Assembly: GCA_033296885.1 (NCBI GenBank)
Contig: MU863891.1
Location: forward strand, 248,001-312,000
Direction: 5' to 3'
Origin: Triangularia verruculosa
Taxonomy: Eukaryota; Ascomycota; Sordariomycetes; Sordariales; Podosporaceae
Length of the DNA stretch: 64,000 nucleotides
The notes beneath the pieces were generated by a model. It was given only the letters and a program-made list of their open reading frames with translations, was not told the origin of the DNA and did not search any database. The translations under genes were made by a program, and so were the position numbers. Shown here piece after piece: positions 11,929 through 23,997 of this stretch; the stretch's first letter is position 1; the number at the start of each line of letters is the position of its first letter.

Positions 11929-13404
11929 CTACTGAAGCCCAACAGAAATAGCAGTCAAAGCCCACTCCATGAAGCCGGCGTTGGTATCCAAAATGTTCTG
12001 GTTGAACTCGGTGGTGGTGGGGTAGAAGTTGGTCGAGTAGCCAAACTCCATGGTGAAGCCATAAACCTTGTTGACACCAGGCTTGGCCCAGAATCTGCTG
12101 AAAGCATAGTCGTCGCTAGCGCCCGAGGTAGGATACAAGCCAACAGCCTGCTGGCTCACATAGCTCCTCGATCCAACACCCTTCATACCAGCCACAGTTG
12201 CGTCCGCAGCCCTCTTGATGGCAGTGTGATCGGCAGCGGGGATGTACTCCTTGTACGTGGTATCGCTGGTAACACCGCGCTTGCCATCGTACGTCGCGTT
12301 GAGGAAGTTCATATTGGGGTCGGTCGACTGGTTGACATCGTCGCCCCACGAGTAGAGAATGGTGCCGGCGGCGGAGTGGATGTCCATGAACCATCTAATA
12401 CCAGGGAACTTGTCGTAGATGGACACGTGGTTCTTGGTCTCCTGCTCGGACTCGGCAGCAGTGCCGTAAAAGGCCTCGGAGCTGGGGGAGGTGGAGGCCG
12501 GGGAGACGGAGGAGGAGAAGAACTTGCGGAAGTTCCACAAAAAGTCAAAGTTGCGGTTGAGGTCAACACCGATGGAGGAGCCCGAGGTGCCGGAGCGAGT
12601 GTTGCGGTTCTTACGCCAGAGGGAGCCCGAGGACTGATCGTAGACCACACCGTCAGGGTTGACGAGAGGGAAGAGGACGATGCCGGCGTTGAGAACCGAC
12701 TTCACCTGGGCGTTGGTGTACGACTTGCTGCCGTAGGTGAGCCCAGAGCCGGACTTGTTGGCGGCGAGGAGGTCAGAAATCCAGTAGATGAGGTTGTCCG
12801 GGCCACCGCGCTCACGGGCGTGCATTCCCGCGCTGAGGTAGAGGCGATATTTGGAGGTATCGGCACCAGCACCAGTGTAGGCGGCTACGGATGTGCGTCC
12901 CTGGAAGGTGGTGTAGGGGAGGTTGTACTTGAAGAAAGCTCCGGGGTAGGCGTTGACGAGACCGGTGATAGCGGAGTTGATCTCGTTGACGTTGAGGATG
13001 CTGGCAATGGTGATGGTGCTGGCCTTGGTTCCGAGGCCAGAGGGGGCTACGGAGCCGCCGCTGAACCTATCACCGGTGCCAATAGGGGCCTTGCCGGAGG
13101 TCTGGCGCTTGTCGAGGACCGTCTCCTGGACGGTGATAAACTCACCCGAGCTGTATTCTCCATGGAGCCAGCTGATTTGGTCCCTGGTGAGAAGACCCTG
13201 CAGCTGGAACTGGCCATCGCTGGTGGGAAGAGCAATGGGTCTGCAGCCAAAGTCGAGCGTGTTGTTGGCCACGAGCTCGGAGAAGTGTGCGGGAGAGGGC
13301 GCCCTGATCTGGACGGGCAGCAGCTCTTCAGCATGAGAAGCGTGAGCGAGACATGTCGTTATCTGGAGCGCCACAGCGGCGGCAGCTGGAACGAATTGTT
13401 TCAT
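11929..13404 (-). CDS. secreted zinc carboxypeptidase, M14 family
   Basis: A single exon of 491 aa. Residues 1-20 form a signal peptide. A propeptide-like region of ~110 residues follows, and KR near residue 99 could be a processing site. The M14 catalytic domain shows the zinc ligands His195 and Glu198 in HARE, the third ligand His343 in DIHSAAG, VDLNRNF, and the catalytic Glu453 in MEFGYS. All key residues are present, so an active exopeptidase removing C-terminal residues outside the cell is expected. The usual HAREWI reads HARERG here. The long frame on the opposite strand is a codon-bias shadow. Confidence 0.92.
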   Translation of the reverse strand: MKQFVPAAAAVALQITTCLAHASHAEELLPVQIRAPSPAHFSELVANNTLDFGCRPIALPTSDGQFQLQGLLTRDQISWLHGEYSSGEFITVQETVLDKRQTSGKAPIGTGDRFSGGSVAPSGLGTKASTITIASILNVNEINSAITGLVNAYPGAFFKYNLPYTTFQGRTSVAAYTGAGADTSKYRLYLSAGMHARERGGPDNLIYWISDLLAANKSGSGLTYGSKSYTNAQVKSVLNAGIVLFPLVNPDGVVYDQSSGSLWRKNRNTRSGTSGSSIGVDLNRNFDFLWNFRKFFSSSVSPASTSPSSEAFYGTAAESEQETKNHVSIYDKFPGIRWFMDIHSAAGTILYSWGDDVNQSTDPNMNFLNATYDGKRGVTSDTTYKEYIPAADHTAIKRAADATVAGMKGVGSRSYVSQQAVGLYPTSGASDDYAFSRFWAKPGVNKVYGFTMEFGYSTNFYPTTTEFNQNILDTNAGFMEWALTAISVGLQ

Positions 13405-14585
13405 GTTGAATCCGAAAGGGTTGAACGCCTAGCAATCCAGACCTGGCCAGAAAATCTAGGCATTGCTAGAATGAAAGGGGCTCTATAGGGTATTTTATAT
13501 TTTGGGCAAACGTTGGGGATTGTCCCGGTGCAGGTGTTGATCGTTCGAGAACCTGGAAATCGCTCAGGTCCAGATAACATGCTGCTGGTGTGTCTCACCT
13601 ACCCAAGTAGGAAGGCCATCGTCGACTCGTCATTCTCTCGAAGCGCATGTGGTCGCATGAGGGGCCGGGGAGCAAACGGGGGCAGTCTGGGGGCCATCCG
13701 ATCTCTGGGAAAGTTGGCCAAGACTTCCCTTGTTGAACCTCGGAGACTGGCAGTTAGGGGGGCTAGCGGCATCGTGCATAGAACTACCGAGCAACGACCT
13801 TCCGGATGGAGGACCCCCCCGGAGTTGGTCCACAGCGCCAGGTTGCATTGGTTAGCGGTTTAGGATAAATGCGACAGGACCATCATCGACTCCCCAATGT
13901 GTTGATCTCTGCATCTCTGATAGACCGGGGATCCGCCCATTATAAGGTGCCTTTGTTTATACAGGCGCGGAGGTGGACCATGATTTGGAGGTATAACCGA
14001 CAGGATGTTTGGCTCGCTAAGTGACATGCATGACAAGATCTCCAACGCGGTGATTGGTCATGAGCTTAGCTATTCCCGTGGCAGATTTGATCAACATTAG
14101 AGATATGTGTTGATGCTGCAAGGGAATGTGACTGAAGAATAAGTACCAAGGAAGATGTCATCCAGGGACGTGGACAGTGTTCCGGACCTTTTGAGCTTGT
14201 TTCGATTGACATATGCAGGTCTCAAAGGTATGCAATGTCTCACAGCTGGTTGTATACTTGAATTAGCATTGAACGATCGAGCCATGGTCAGTCAACAGAG
14301 CCTACCTACATACCTTGGCGATCTCCGGGCTTCTCTCTGTCATGGGCAGTTCGCTCTGAGAATGGCGAGTGATGAGTAAGGTGTTGGTGGCAAGTCAGGC
14401 GTCTAGAGTTGTTCGGCCAGCAACAAGTCGGAAAATGCAAGGTGCAACTCCCGAGGAATCTGAATAATTTTCCGGGTTATTATTTTCACAGCATGCCAAG
14501 CTTCTACCCTGCTGCTCCCTTTCTTTTCTCGCCGTCCCTCCCTGATTTCTACCACAACAAAAGAGAAACTTATCGATGACAGCCG
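13405..14585. other. intergenic, nothing recognised
   Basis: About 1.2 kb between the start of the carboxypeptidase and the 3' end of the MFS gene, both on the minus strand. The part nearest 13405 is the carboxypeptidase promoter. Short frames lack domains and splice support. Confidence 0.4.
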
Positions 14586-16312
14586 TCATACCACGTCTTT
14601 CCAGCGCCAAACATAACCCTGAATTGTGAATCTCGCCATCAAAAATGCACCCAGTGCCGAGAGCAGCACTGCACCGAAGATCAGAACAAACCCTTGTGTG
14701 CCCAGATTCTCGAGAATCGAGGCGCTGAGAGGAATGCAGAGCAGTGACCTTTCACTCCAGTCAGTACAACCATCCCCAATCGGGTTTTCCGCTCTAAGAC
14801 CTAGACTTACGAGAAGCTGACCACGCTGTAGCTTGTCCCATAATATTGTCCAAAATTGCCGGGCTCTGTGAGTCTGGCACATTAATGTTAGCTGAGTCGA
14901 TGTCATAGGGGCTCGGGAGCACCTACTGTCCAACACATATTGGCCCGATGCTAATCACACAGCCGGTACCGAAGCCGAAGAGAGCAGCGAACAGGTAAAG
15001 CAGCCACATTCGGTGCGTCTCCACCAGCAACCATACTGCAAAGGTGGTGATGATGGAAAAGACGGTCGTCAGTATCATCGTGTTAAATCGCCCGATCTTG
15101 TCCGAGATAGCACCCGCTGCCAATCTCCCAACCCCCGAGCCCCTGAAAGATTAGGTATTAGTGGTTCGTATCGGCACCATATCATACTGTTTGATGTTCA
15201 CTTACCCACTCATAACAGCTAATACTACAAAGGTTAATTGCTGCTCAAAACCCTTTGCCAACGCCCATGTTGGTACCATGCCCAAACCGGCTATCAGAAT
15301 AAACTGGTTCACTATCGCCCACATTAGCACGAAAATCCATGAATCGGCCAAAGGGATACTTACTGAAGCAGCCAACAGTTGTCCACAGAAAACTAGCGTC
15401 TCGAAAACACCCAAAGTTGATCGCCCCTGACCCACGTCTCCCTTTTATGCGACCCTTAACCAGCACATTTCCCATGCCCAGCAAGGACAGAGCGATGAGA
15501 GCCAAAATCCTCATGCTCCATTGCCATCCCAGCTTTGGCAGTGTTGTTCTCAAGACCAAAGGAAACACAGCACCCCCTACACTGCTACCTACAAACACAA
15601 TTCCAGCTGCCAGTCCTCTCTTTTTTTCGAACCAATGCGCGAGCACGGACAAAGCAACAGTGCAACACAATGCTGCCCCCGAGCCCATAATGATACCCCA
15701 AAGAAGCATTAGCAAACCATACAAGGTTCCAGGTGCTCTGACACCTTGTCTGGCCGTAACATCGCAATCCTCAGGCAAGAAGCCTAAACCAACCAAGCCG
15801 GCCACGTAAATCATGCTTCCAGCTGCAAGAAGCCACCGAGGACCGTATCTGTCAAACCACGGCCCAATCTGCACACCAAGAAAAAGACATAAAAAGATAT
15901 TGGCGCCTGAAATCCATGCAATGTTTTCGACAGCGAAAGGCGACAGTTGATACTCGGCCCAATAGGGTTGAATTACACCAACCGAGTTGCTCAACCCGTA
16001 CACGGCGGTGGTGATGCAAAAGGACCCCAAGACCGTCAACCACGCGTGCAAGCCGCCTTCTGGTGGCGAATCGACCATGGGTCTTTTCTCCATCGTCGTA
16101 TGTTCCAGGTCCACCGGAGGCTCGGGTGTGTTGATGGAGCGAAGGGGCCCGATTCTGGGGAGTGTCGTGGGTGGCGAAGCATCAACGTGGGTAGAAGCCG
16201 ACGAGAGTGTCGACAGCGGCCTTGACTGAGTCATGACTGCTTTCGGTCGATGTTCTGAGGCTGTGCCTTCCATGTTGTCGATGTCGGTATGGCCTAGCTT
16301 AATTCCGGTCAT
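14586..16312 (-). CDS. MFS transporter, monocarboxylate (MCT-like) type
   Basis: Five exons on the minus strand (16312-15364, 15311-15206, 15142-14927, 14873-14811, 14748-14586) join in frame to 498 aa. A ~85-residue Ser/Thr/Pro-rich cytosolic N-terminus precedes PPEGGLHAWLTVLGSF, the characteristic opening of TM1 in fungal MCT-like transporters. About 12 membrane segments follow, with a central loop around GRIKGRRGSG. Acceptors were set by frame and branch sites; for exon 4 the correct one is the TGCCAG before 14873, not the CACAG a few bases on. Family members carry monocarboxylates, riboflavin or unknown solutes, so the substrate is open. Confidence 0.88.
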
Positions 16313-18232
16313 CTACCTGGGGAAGGAGCAGCTCGTAACGTTTAACTAGAAGAAGGAACCCTCGCGGTAGTCATTGCCCATTATAACGGTCTTAGCGCCG
16401 GAAATGTATTTCCCATGGGCAAGCACCATGCTTTCTTCTTTCTGACACCATTTGTCTAGTCTCCTGACACTAGTACGTCCGGCCTTGCGCCATCCGCTTA
16501 AGCCTAGATCGTAGCTATTACCAAACAGCATGCCCCCTGTCCCCCCCTGACGTATGTACAACCAAGCCCCAAACCGACACTTTGGTATCCAAGAGAGTGG
16601 CGCTCGGGGAAATCAACATCCAACTAGGGAGACTAGCCGCGGGAAGAGCCGCAAAATCCGCAGTGCTGGGTAGTAGGGCGCCATCGATTGGATGGGCTGC
16701 ATCCTGCTTCTTCCAGGACTCGAAGAGCAGAAGGCTCGCTCTCGTCAGCATTGTACCTCGTAAGACCTCAATCCCACCAAACAGATTCAGTGGCGGCTGA
16801 CGTGTAAGTTGACCACTGCCGCCTTGAATTGGAGCAGACATCAAAGCCCCCCCTTGACACTATGCGGATGTACCCGACTTGAACCCGAAACAAGCAGAGA
16901 TCCAATGAGAATCAACGAATTTCTCGATTAACCAAGGTATTGGGCCACGATTGACGGGTCCCATCGATCTGGGAACTGCCAACGGCTAGGGCTAAGCCAG
17001 GATGGCAAATTTCTTTGGACCAGTCGGCGGGCCATCAGGTGAAGATGCAAAATTTTCACAGACACAGCTCATGTACGGATTGTGGCCACGACCGTCAAAA
17101 ATTCGACGTATGATCAATCATGACAAGGTCATCAGGTCATGTATTCCTCAGTTTTGCGAGCCCTCCCTTGCTATTGTGCGAGTCAAACAGTGTCAAAACT
17201 CGCCCTATGTAACTTGTCAGACTTGACCCATAGAACCCGATACCAATACCAAGCACAAGAAAACCCAGGATGGCGCCTGTTTGAAAACAGTCCGATGAGG
17301 ACCAGATACCATACACCAGCTTTTGACCTCGTGATGTGCTGGGGTTTTGTGGTAGCATCTCAACATGGAGCGGTGAAAGCCCCGATCTTCGATTTGTTGG
17401 ACCAGGGCCCATGTTGCCCAGCCACCTCAACGTCTTTCTCAGGCGCCTCGCAATAAACCCGAACACAAGCCAGTGTCCGATCGATTTTGACAACCTGAAA
17501 CGACAAATTGACAATTATTATGTAACTTGAGATGTCATAATATAATCCACAAAAGGTTTTTACCATCCAATCATGGGGGGCATCTACGACCCCTGTCTCT
17601 ACCTGTCAAACCCCAACCCTACCAGGTATTTTGCTTTTATGTACTCGCTGCTAAGTGTGAGGGTGTATCTTTTACATGCCGACCAACTCAATCAAGATTC
17701 CTTTTAACAATACCCTGATGCCATGAGAGATGGAAACCATTTGCCCACGATACACGAGACGGGCTACAGGTTTATCTCCAACGTTGCTACCGGCGATTAC
17801 TCGACCTGTCAAGCGCCTTACCCACCTGACTCAACGCACAATGCATTCTCCTTATTTACCTATGAGCGTCATCGTAGTCTCTTCAGCCTCTTCAAAGATG
17901 AAGAACGAAGACTCGAAACATAGTCTAGAACCCCTACAAGAGACATAAAGCACAGCCCCAGACAATTTGCCAGACGGCTCCACAATACGCAGCAACAAAC
18001 GCATCACTGAGGCGTGGACACGGTATGGGCGAAGCGAGCCAATCACATCGATATTCGCGTTTGGTACCAACAGGATTTGGGACGCGAGGTTCTTCCCAAG
18101 ATCCTGCCTGGGACGCCCCACGCCGAGGAGAAAGTTGCAGTTGCTGGGCCGCTTTCTGTTCCACTGATGAACCTCGGTTTCTACATCTCGCCAAACACAC
18201 GAGTTCCATATTTTTATGTAGATCTCTCGAAA
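16313..18232. other. long intergenic stretch, possible missing 5' exon
   Basis: About 1.9 kb with only short frames in all six readings. It should hold the divergent promoters of the MFS transporter and the membrane protein at 18233. A signal-peptide exon for the latter could lie in the last ~300 nt, but I could not identify one. Confidence 0.35.
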
Positions 18233-19370
18233 ATGACAGCGCCGACATCAATATTAACATCATTGGACCTTCAACCAGAAGAAGAACCCGTCGACACGAG
18301 TAGCTCGGTGCTCTCCGAATTTTCCCGAACCGCCACCATCCCTTCAGCTCCAACTACTGCCTCCGCACAGAGACAGTCTACTTCCTCGACATTTTCCACA
18401 TCAACATCCAGTGCGCTCGCCTGTAATCGGTTAGGATATTTTGAGTGCGGCGCCGAGTCTCCGGGATGTTGCCCCGTGGGGTATGCTTGTGCTGCCCAGG
18501 AGGACTTGTGCATTTTCCCCAATCCCTCGCTGAAAGTAGATTATGTTGGAAGATGCCCTGGTAGGGATGGATATGGCGCGTGTCATGAGGATGTTGGAGG
18601 TAAGCTACGCCGAACGGTTCTGCTGCCGCTGCTTCATATTCTGTTTGGAACACACATGGAAACTTGAAATCCGGAAAGGGCTTTGGATAGATTACTGACG
18701 TTGCTACATTTTTATCTACCTAGGAGGTTGCTGTCCTCACCTCTACGCCTGCCTCAACGGCGGCTGTATGCTGACCCAGAAGCTCACCAAGACCCTCACG
18801 ACCTGGACTGAAACGTACTATGGCAGGGACGCCGGATCAGAGCGCGTGATGGCCGTTTCCACCTGGATTCATGAAGCATACCCTACCTCTGTAAACGTAT
18901 TCATAGACCGTCTGCAGAGCAGACCTACCACTACCAGTTTTCCAGGCGCCGTCGTCCAAGTATCACGAAATGATCTTAGCGATGTAGCTCTCGCAGGGAT
19001 AATCGTATCCTGTCTCTTTGTCGCCTCGATACTTTTCTTGGGACTCTTCTTCTTCATCCGGCGGCAGCGAAAAAGGAGGGCAAAGGAAAATAGAGACGGC
19101 GATGATGACGACTACAACAAAAGGCAAGGTCCACTGGAGTTAGCTGAGACTTCCGACGTACATGAGGCGGATACAGAGAAACACAAGGTGGAAATGTCTT
19201 CCAACGATCGAAAGATGGAAGCTTGGGAGTTGGAGGATACGTCATATCTTCCAGAGCTTTGCCCCTCTCCCGGGGTATCGGATGGAGATCCAGAAACTCC
19301 CAGTACTAAGACTGACGATCGTGCAACAAGTGTCACCATATCGCCACTTTCCGAGTGTCATGAGGGTTAG
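18233..19370 (+). CDS. Cys-rich single-pass membrane protein, unknown function
   Basis: Two exons (18233-18599 and 18724-19370) give 337 aa from the first convincing Met; the frame stays open upstream to 18014. A Ser/Thr-rich stalk is followed by two Cys-rich units, FECGAESPGCCPVGYAC and a second with GGGCCPHLYACLNGGC, the second formed across the splice junction. A transmembrane helix (ALAGIIVSCLFVASILFLGL) is followed by a basic RRQRKRR stop-transfer patch and a ~110-residue acidic cytosolic tail. The topology is type I, so a signal peptide is expected and not seen; the true N-terminus is probably in an unrecognised upstream exon. A fungal surface sensor or wall protein is a guess from architecture only. 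Confidence 0.6.
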
Positions 19371-19831
19371 AATGAGACTGTTAAGCTCACTACTCGTATT
19401 CAATTTACCTGACCTTGTACCTTAGCCTGACACACATATCAAAACGGTGTTGACAGCTGTGAACATACCTGCCGTTGATAGGTGTAGAAAGATTGAAAGA
19501 CGGACCTCCAAATTCCCGACGCCACAACAAGAATGGCTTCAGCAGCGCAGCCCTGAGCCAATTCAGTAAATGTTTACAACGATTCAAAAATGACGTACCC
19601 AGTCGCCATAATCGTGACCAAACCCCGCCCACTATACGAACTAACGAAGAGTTCTCATTATCTGCCATTGAAAGCTGCTATGAAAGATGCCAAATGCCCC
19701 CCCGACATCCACCATCCTTTGCACTCCCTCACCACGGACAATCCAAATCCAGCATAAAATATACTTTTAACACGACTATTACAACATATAACCGTTCACA
19801 TCAGTAATTCCCCCACAATCCGGCCAACTTA
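19371..19831. other. intergenic between convergent genes
   Basis: About 460 nt between the membrane protein and the laccase stop codon. I see no gene. The part near 19750-19830 is A/T- and C-rich, as in a 3' UTR. Confidence 0.4.
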
Positions 19832-22099
19832 TCAAACCCCTGAATCATCCTTCTCCACCATCCTCTCCAAATCCCCCCTCACCAAATCCCTATCCCACTC
19901 CCCGCACCCATTAACCAGCCTATCCACCGCCCTCCTCCCAAGCACACTATATATATGCCCCGGGTTCCCCTCGTCCTGAATCACCATCTGCAGCGCCAGC
20001 CCGCTGCTCGCGTGCCAGCTGATGTGGCAGTGCACCAGCCACACCCCCGGGTTATCCGGCTTGAACGCCACCGCCACGTATCCCCCATTCCCCGGGACCA
20101 TCACCGTGTCTCTTCTCGGCGGGTTATTGTAGTTCCATGTTTGCGGCGACAAGACGGGGTCGAAAGGCTGGGTTGACTGCCCGAGAATGACCACGTCGGT
20201 GCCGTGCCAGTGCATGGGGTGGGCGCCCTTGTTTGGGACGATTTGGGAGCCTAGCTGGGAGGGGAGGGTGCCGGGAAGGAGGGAGGAGTCGATGATCATG
20301 TAGATGTATCCGTCGTGGCGGCGGTAGGGGTAGTAGATGATGTTGTAGTTTGGATTGGCTGCTGCGCCGGTGAGGTTGAGGATGGTCGGGTTGGAGAAGT
20401 CGAGCCAGAAGGGGGAGTGCATGCTCCGACCGGTTTGATGTTCGACGTTGGGATCGAGACGGAGGAGCCAGTGGGAGTAATTCCCTGCGTGACCCAACGT
20501 CTGATCAGGGGTGGTCTGGCGGGCGTTGTAGAATGTTGATAGAGACAATGCGTTCAGTGGCTCGCGGGTGACGTTCCAGGGCACGACGGGTACCACGGCG
20601 GATTGCTTGTCCAGACAGGAGAAATCCGCGACGGTAGACAAACTGGTGGGAAGGGCGAGGCCATCCTGTCGGCTGTGGAGGGCGGGGTAACTGATGATGC
20701 CTACACGAGTGTCCAAGGGGTAGGTCGTGTTGGCCCCCGCGGTGGAGTTGAATGCACCCTTTTTGAAGGAGTTGCAACCGTCGGCAGGCTGGGCGCGGAG
20801 CCAAAAGTTACCGGTCCGGCCCTTTTGCCCGTCGACGATGACGTCGAAGCGTTGGCCAACAGCGATGACGAGACGGTCAGTAGTGTAGGGACGGATGGGG
20901 ACAAGATCATTGGCGATGACGGTGAACTGATGATCATCAATAGACACGACAAATGTTGCACCGGATCCGCTGTTGATGAGACGAAGCCTGTGTTTCTTTC
21001 CAGGGGTGAACTGTGTCACACTGTAGGCGTCGATGTCTCTGGGTGAATTGCCCGGTCCACCGACAGCATTCATGCCTGCTTTGCCGTTCAGCAGGAATGT
21101 GTCCATCTTGACATTTGCTTTTGCAACTTCGTTGGTCTTTTCTTGGTGGAATTCGTTGAAAGCGCTATCGCGGACCCAGTCGGTTACCATCAATGCTTGC
21201 TCGGCCTCAACATCATAGTTGGCACTTGCTGGCCCATGGATGACTAGGGGACCGCAGAGACCATCGCTGTATTGAAGCGAGTAATGACTGTGGTACCACG
21301 TCGAGCCATATTGGAGCACCCGGAACTTGTACTGAAAACTATGGCCTCTTGCGATCGGACACTGTGTAACAGCCACGCCGTCCATGTCGTTGGTGAACAG
21401 TTGCCGGATTCCGTGCCAGTGGATTTGGGTACCCATGTTAGGAAGTGAGTTTATGACTGTGATGACAAGCTCATCACCCCAGCATGCCTCCAGACGAGGC
21501 CCTGGATAGGTACCGTTGAACAACAAAGCTTGTTTGGGGAAGCCATCTGGGTAAATGACACCAGTTGCAACATCGATCGTGTACTATCGGGGTCAGTCTT
21601 GCTTCATATAGTTGACAGAGGAGTGAACTCACGTATCTTGAGATACCAATGGGCGCGGCAACCTCGTCTGCGCAGATCAAGTCAGCTTTGTGCTACCTAA
21701 GCTCATGGGAAGTCTCTAGTGATACGCACAGTTGGTATGGATATCGTAACCATAGATCCTCCCATCATGATCAGGCCTCTTCATCCTCAGCCAACATGTC
21801 CGAGAGTTGGCCCTGTTGCACGACTCCCAGATGCCGGGATCAAGATGTGGGTAGTGACATCGAAAGTTGCCCGGCGCACCCTCGGGATGAAACGTCAGTC
21901 CGCGATGAGAGGCTTCATCACGGCTGTGGAGTTTGTGATGCCAGCTGCTGACATAGCCCTCGTGATCAACAGGATCGCTTTCTGCAGGATCCCATTCAAA
22001 CCCTCCGGCGGGCGTCTCGAGTTTGGCTTCGGTGAGGGGGTTCGGATTTCCGTACACTCGCGCTATGACGGCAGCGAGCAACACATCCTGAAGTCTCAT
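19832..22099 (-). CDS. asco-laccase (multicopper oxidase, AA1)
   Basis: Three exons on the minus strand (22099-21730, 21667-21633, 21583-19832) give 718 aa; the middle exon is only 35 nt. The protein begins with a signal peptide. An N-terminal extension of ~75 residues precedes the first cupredoxin domain. Copper motifs are complete: HWHG (His190/His192), WYHSHYSLQ, HPMHWHGTD and HCHISWH (His653-Cys654). The protein ends in DSGV; ascomycete laccases typically end in DSG(L/I/V), a tail that plugs the trinuclear-site channel in known structures. It oxidises phenols with O2 outside the cell, in lignin-related, pigment or detoxification chemistry. It diverges from a secreted GMC oxidoreductase, its nearest upstream neighbour. 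Confidence 0.93.
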
Positions 22100-23997
22100 C
22101 TTGGAATCAAAGGCGACAGTACTGGCTCCGTGGCGAAACGAGAGGAGAGACTCCCGAGGTGGGTTGCCTCTTGAACCTCGTCCTTTTCAACGTTACGATG
22201 CTCAGTAGGACTTCTGGGGAAGTGTGTAGACCCGGCATCTCCAATCCGGCCCTCGGAGCTTGTCAACTCGGAGGACTGGCCGTCCGGGCCGATAGTACTG
22301 ACGCATGCGGCATTGTTCAAGGTTCTCGTATTGACCAAATGTGGGATCTAGCATTGGGCGGATGTTGTGATGCTGCAGTAAACACAACGACTAGCCAACG
22401 GTCGAAAGCCACCGGAACACGATGTTGCACGACATGTGATCGCACGTTTGACGTGTACATGAACTGTCATTGACATTTTTGTCTAGGGTCACGATTGAAG
22501 ATTGCTACGACAGTTGACGATCGTTCTGCTGGCAGTGGCCTCCCATGTGGTCGAGGTTCATGTCGTGGGACTGTGGCCGGAGCTTTACCGGGTGTGGCAA
22601 CTCACTTGCAGTAGCAGCTGCAAACGTGAATTTCGCACTGGGAGCACAAATGTCTCAGAGGGGAAGGAGACATGTCGGCTGCCCGCGGCTCTCGCTTGGT
22701 CGCAACTGGAATGCGATCTTCCTGTTCCTGTCAACACTCGGCATCGGCACGACCCATTCGGGATCCTCTTAGGGGTTTGGCTTAAGAACAAAGAGCCCTC
22801 TTTCCAGAGGCCAATCAACTTTCTTTGTTGACATTCTGCCCAACTCTGGTTTCGCAACACTTGCTCGATACGGACCCTCGGCATCGAAGCGGTGGACCTC
22901 AACGCCGCGGACAACGTTTGCCTCCGCTCGCAGAGCATCTTTGGAAGGCATCTTCCGCAAACTGACCATGGGTCATGTGCCTTTTTGCGTTTGTGGGGAG
23001 GTATCTCGGCAAACCTGGCTGGACGCAGCGACGCTTCAGTGTCATATTTACTTTGATGAGTAAACATTGCAAGCCCCTTGTTGGCAAAAGGGGCTATCAT
23101 CAAGACGACGACCACACCTAACAGCCCAAAAGACCCAACAACTCAGATATCGATGACAAACGATGTGGCCGTAAACTCCACGGTGGCTTGATCCTCGCCT
23201 CTGTAGTGGCCCGAATATCTCCGCCAGCACCACGTTTCCGTCCTGCAGCAAGCCTATACCATCATCTACGCTGAAGCAAGAAATCAGCCGCCAAATAAAC
23301 AAATCCCGAGAGTTCTGGAAGCACTTTGCATTCTACTTACCCTTACAAATGACACCATGTATGTAAGCGTCGCATCAAACCAAACTTTCCCTGTTTGGGT
23401 AATTGAGCCATGATTGCTACTCTCCAACTCCTCTCCCCATCGCTCACAACGACCCTGCACAAAGATTCCGGGACAAACCCGCCAAGAGCAATAACCGCCG
23501 CCTAATCTATTTGCCCCCCCCAGGTACGACTTCACGTTTCTTGCACAATGAAACAACAGTCGGTGGGACAAGGGCTACTCCGCGCGGTCAGTGCCCTTGA
23601 CAATTGATAAACAGCCCGCCACTTTACCCAAAGCCAATCATGAACCATGATCACTTTCCCTGTGCAGGAAGTTCGAGACCAACGATCGCGGCCCCTCAAT
23701 ATCCGGGATTACATCCAACCTTTGGGGAAATGTAATCTGGGATCTTGGATAACTGAATCCATACAGAATCGCCGCCCATTATTGCCGGTTCTGAGAGCTG
23801 CAGTTGGTAAGATACTACCGGAACCACAACACGTGGGAAAAGAAGCTGAGCCGGAGAAACGGTTCGCTTGGAGTCCGAGGCCCAACGGCATGATCCAATG
23901 GTGATGACAAGAGTTCAAAAGCTCGAGGGGCCCATTTCCCTATAATGCTTTGCTGTGGTCACTCAAGGGTCTCGAGAACAGTCCGTCATCCTCCACG
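22100..23997. promoter_or_regulatory. divergent intergenic region, laccase and GMC oxidoreductase
   Basis: A 1.9-kb gap between divergent starts. Several 100-180 codon frames exist but none has a recognisable domain. The region probably holds two promoters, possibly shared control elements. I could not pick out a defined motif. Confidence 0.4.

Noticed and set aside
12226..13488. A 420-codon open frame on the plus strand
   Set aside because: It is exactly opposite the M14 carboxypeptidase, is Gly/Val/Glu-rich as expected of an antisense shadow, and has no domain.
22585..23115. A 176-codon minus-strand frame in the laccase-GMC gap
   Set aside because: No domain, no splice support, composition unlike the neighbouring genes.
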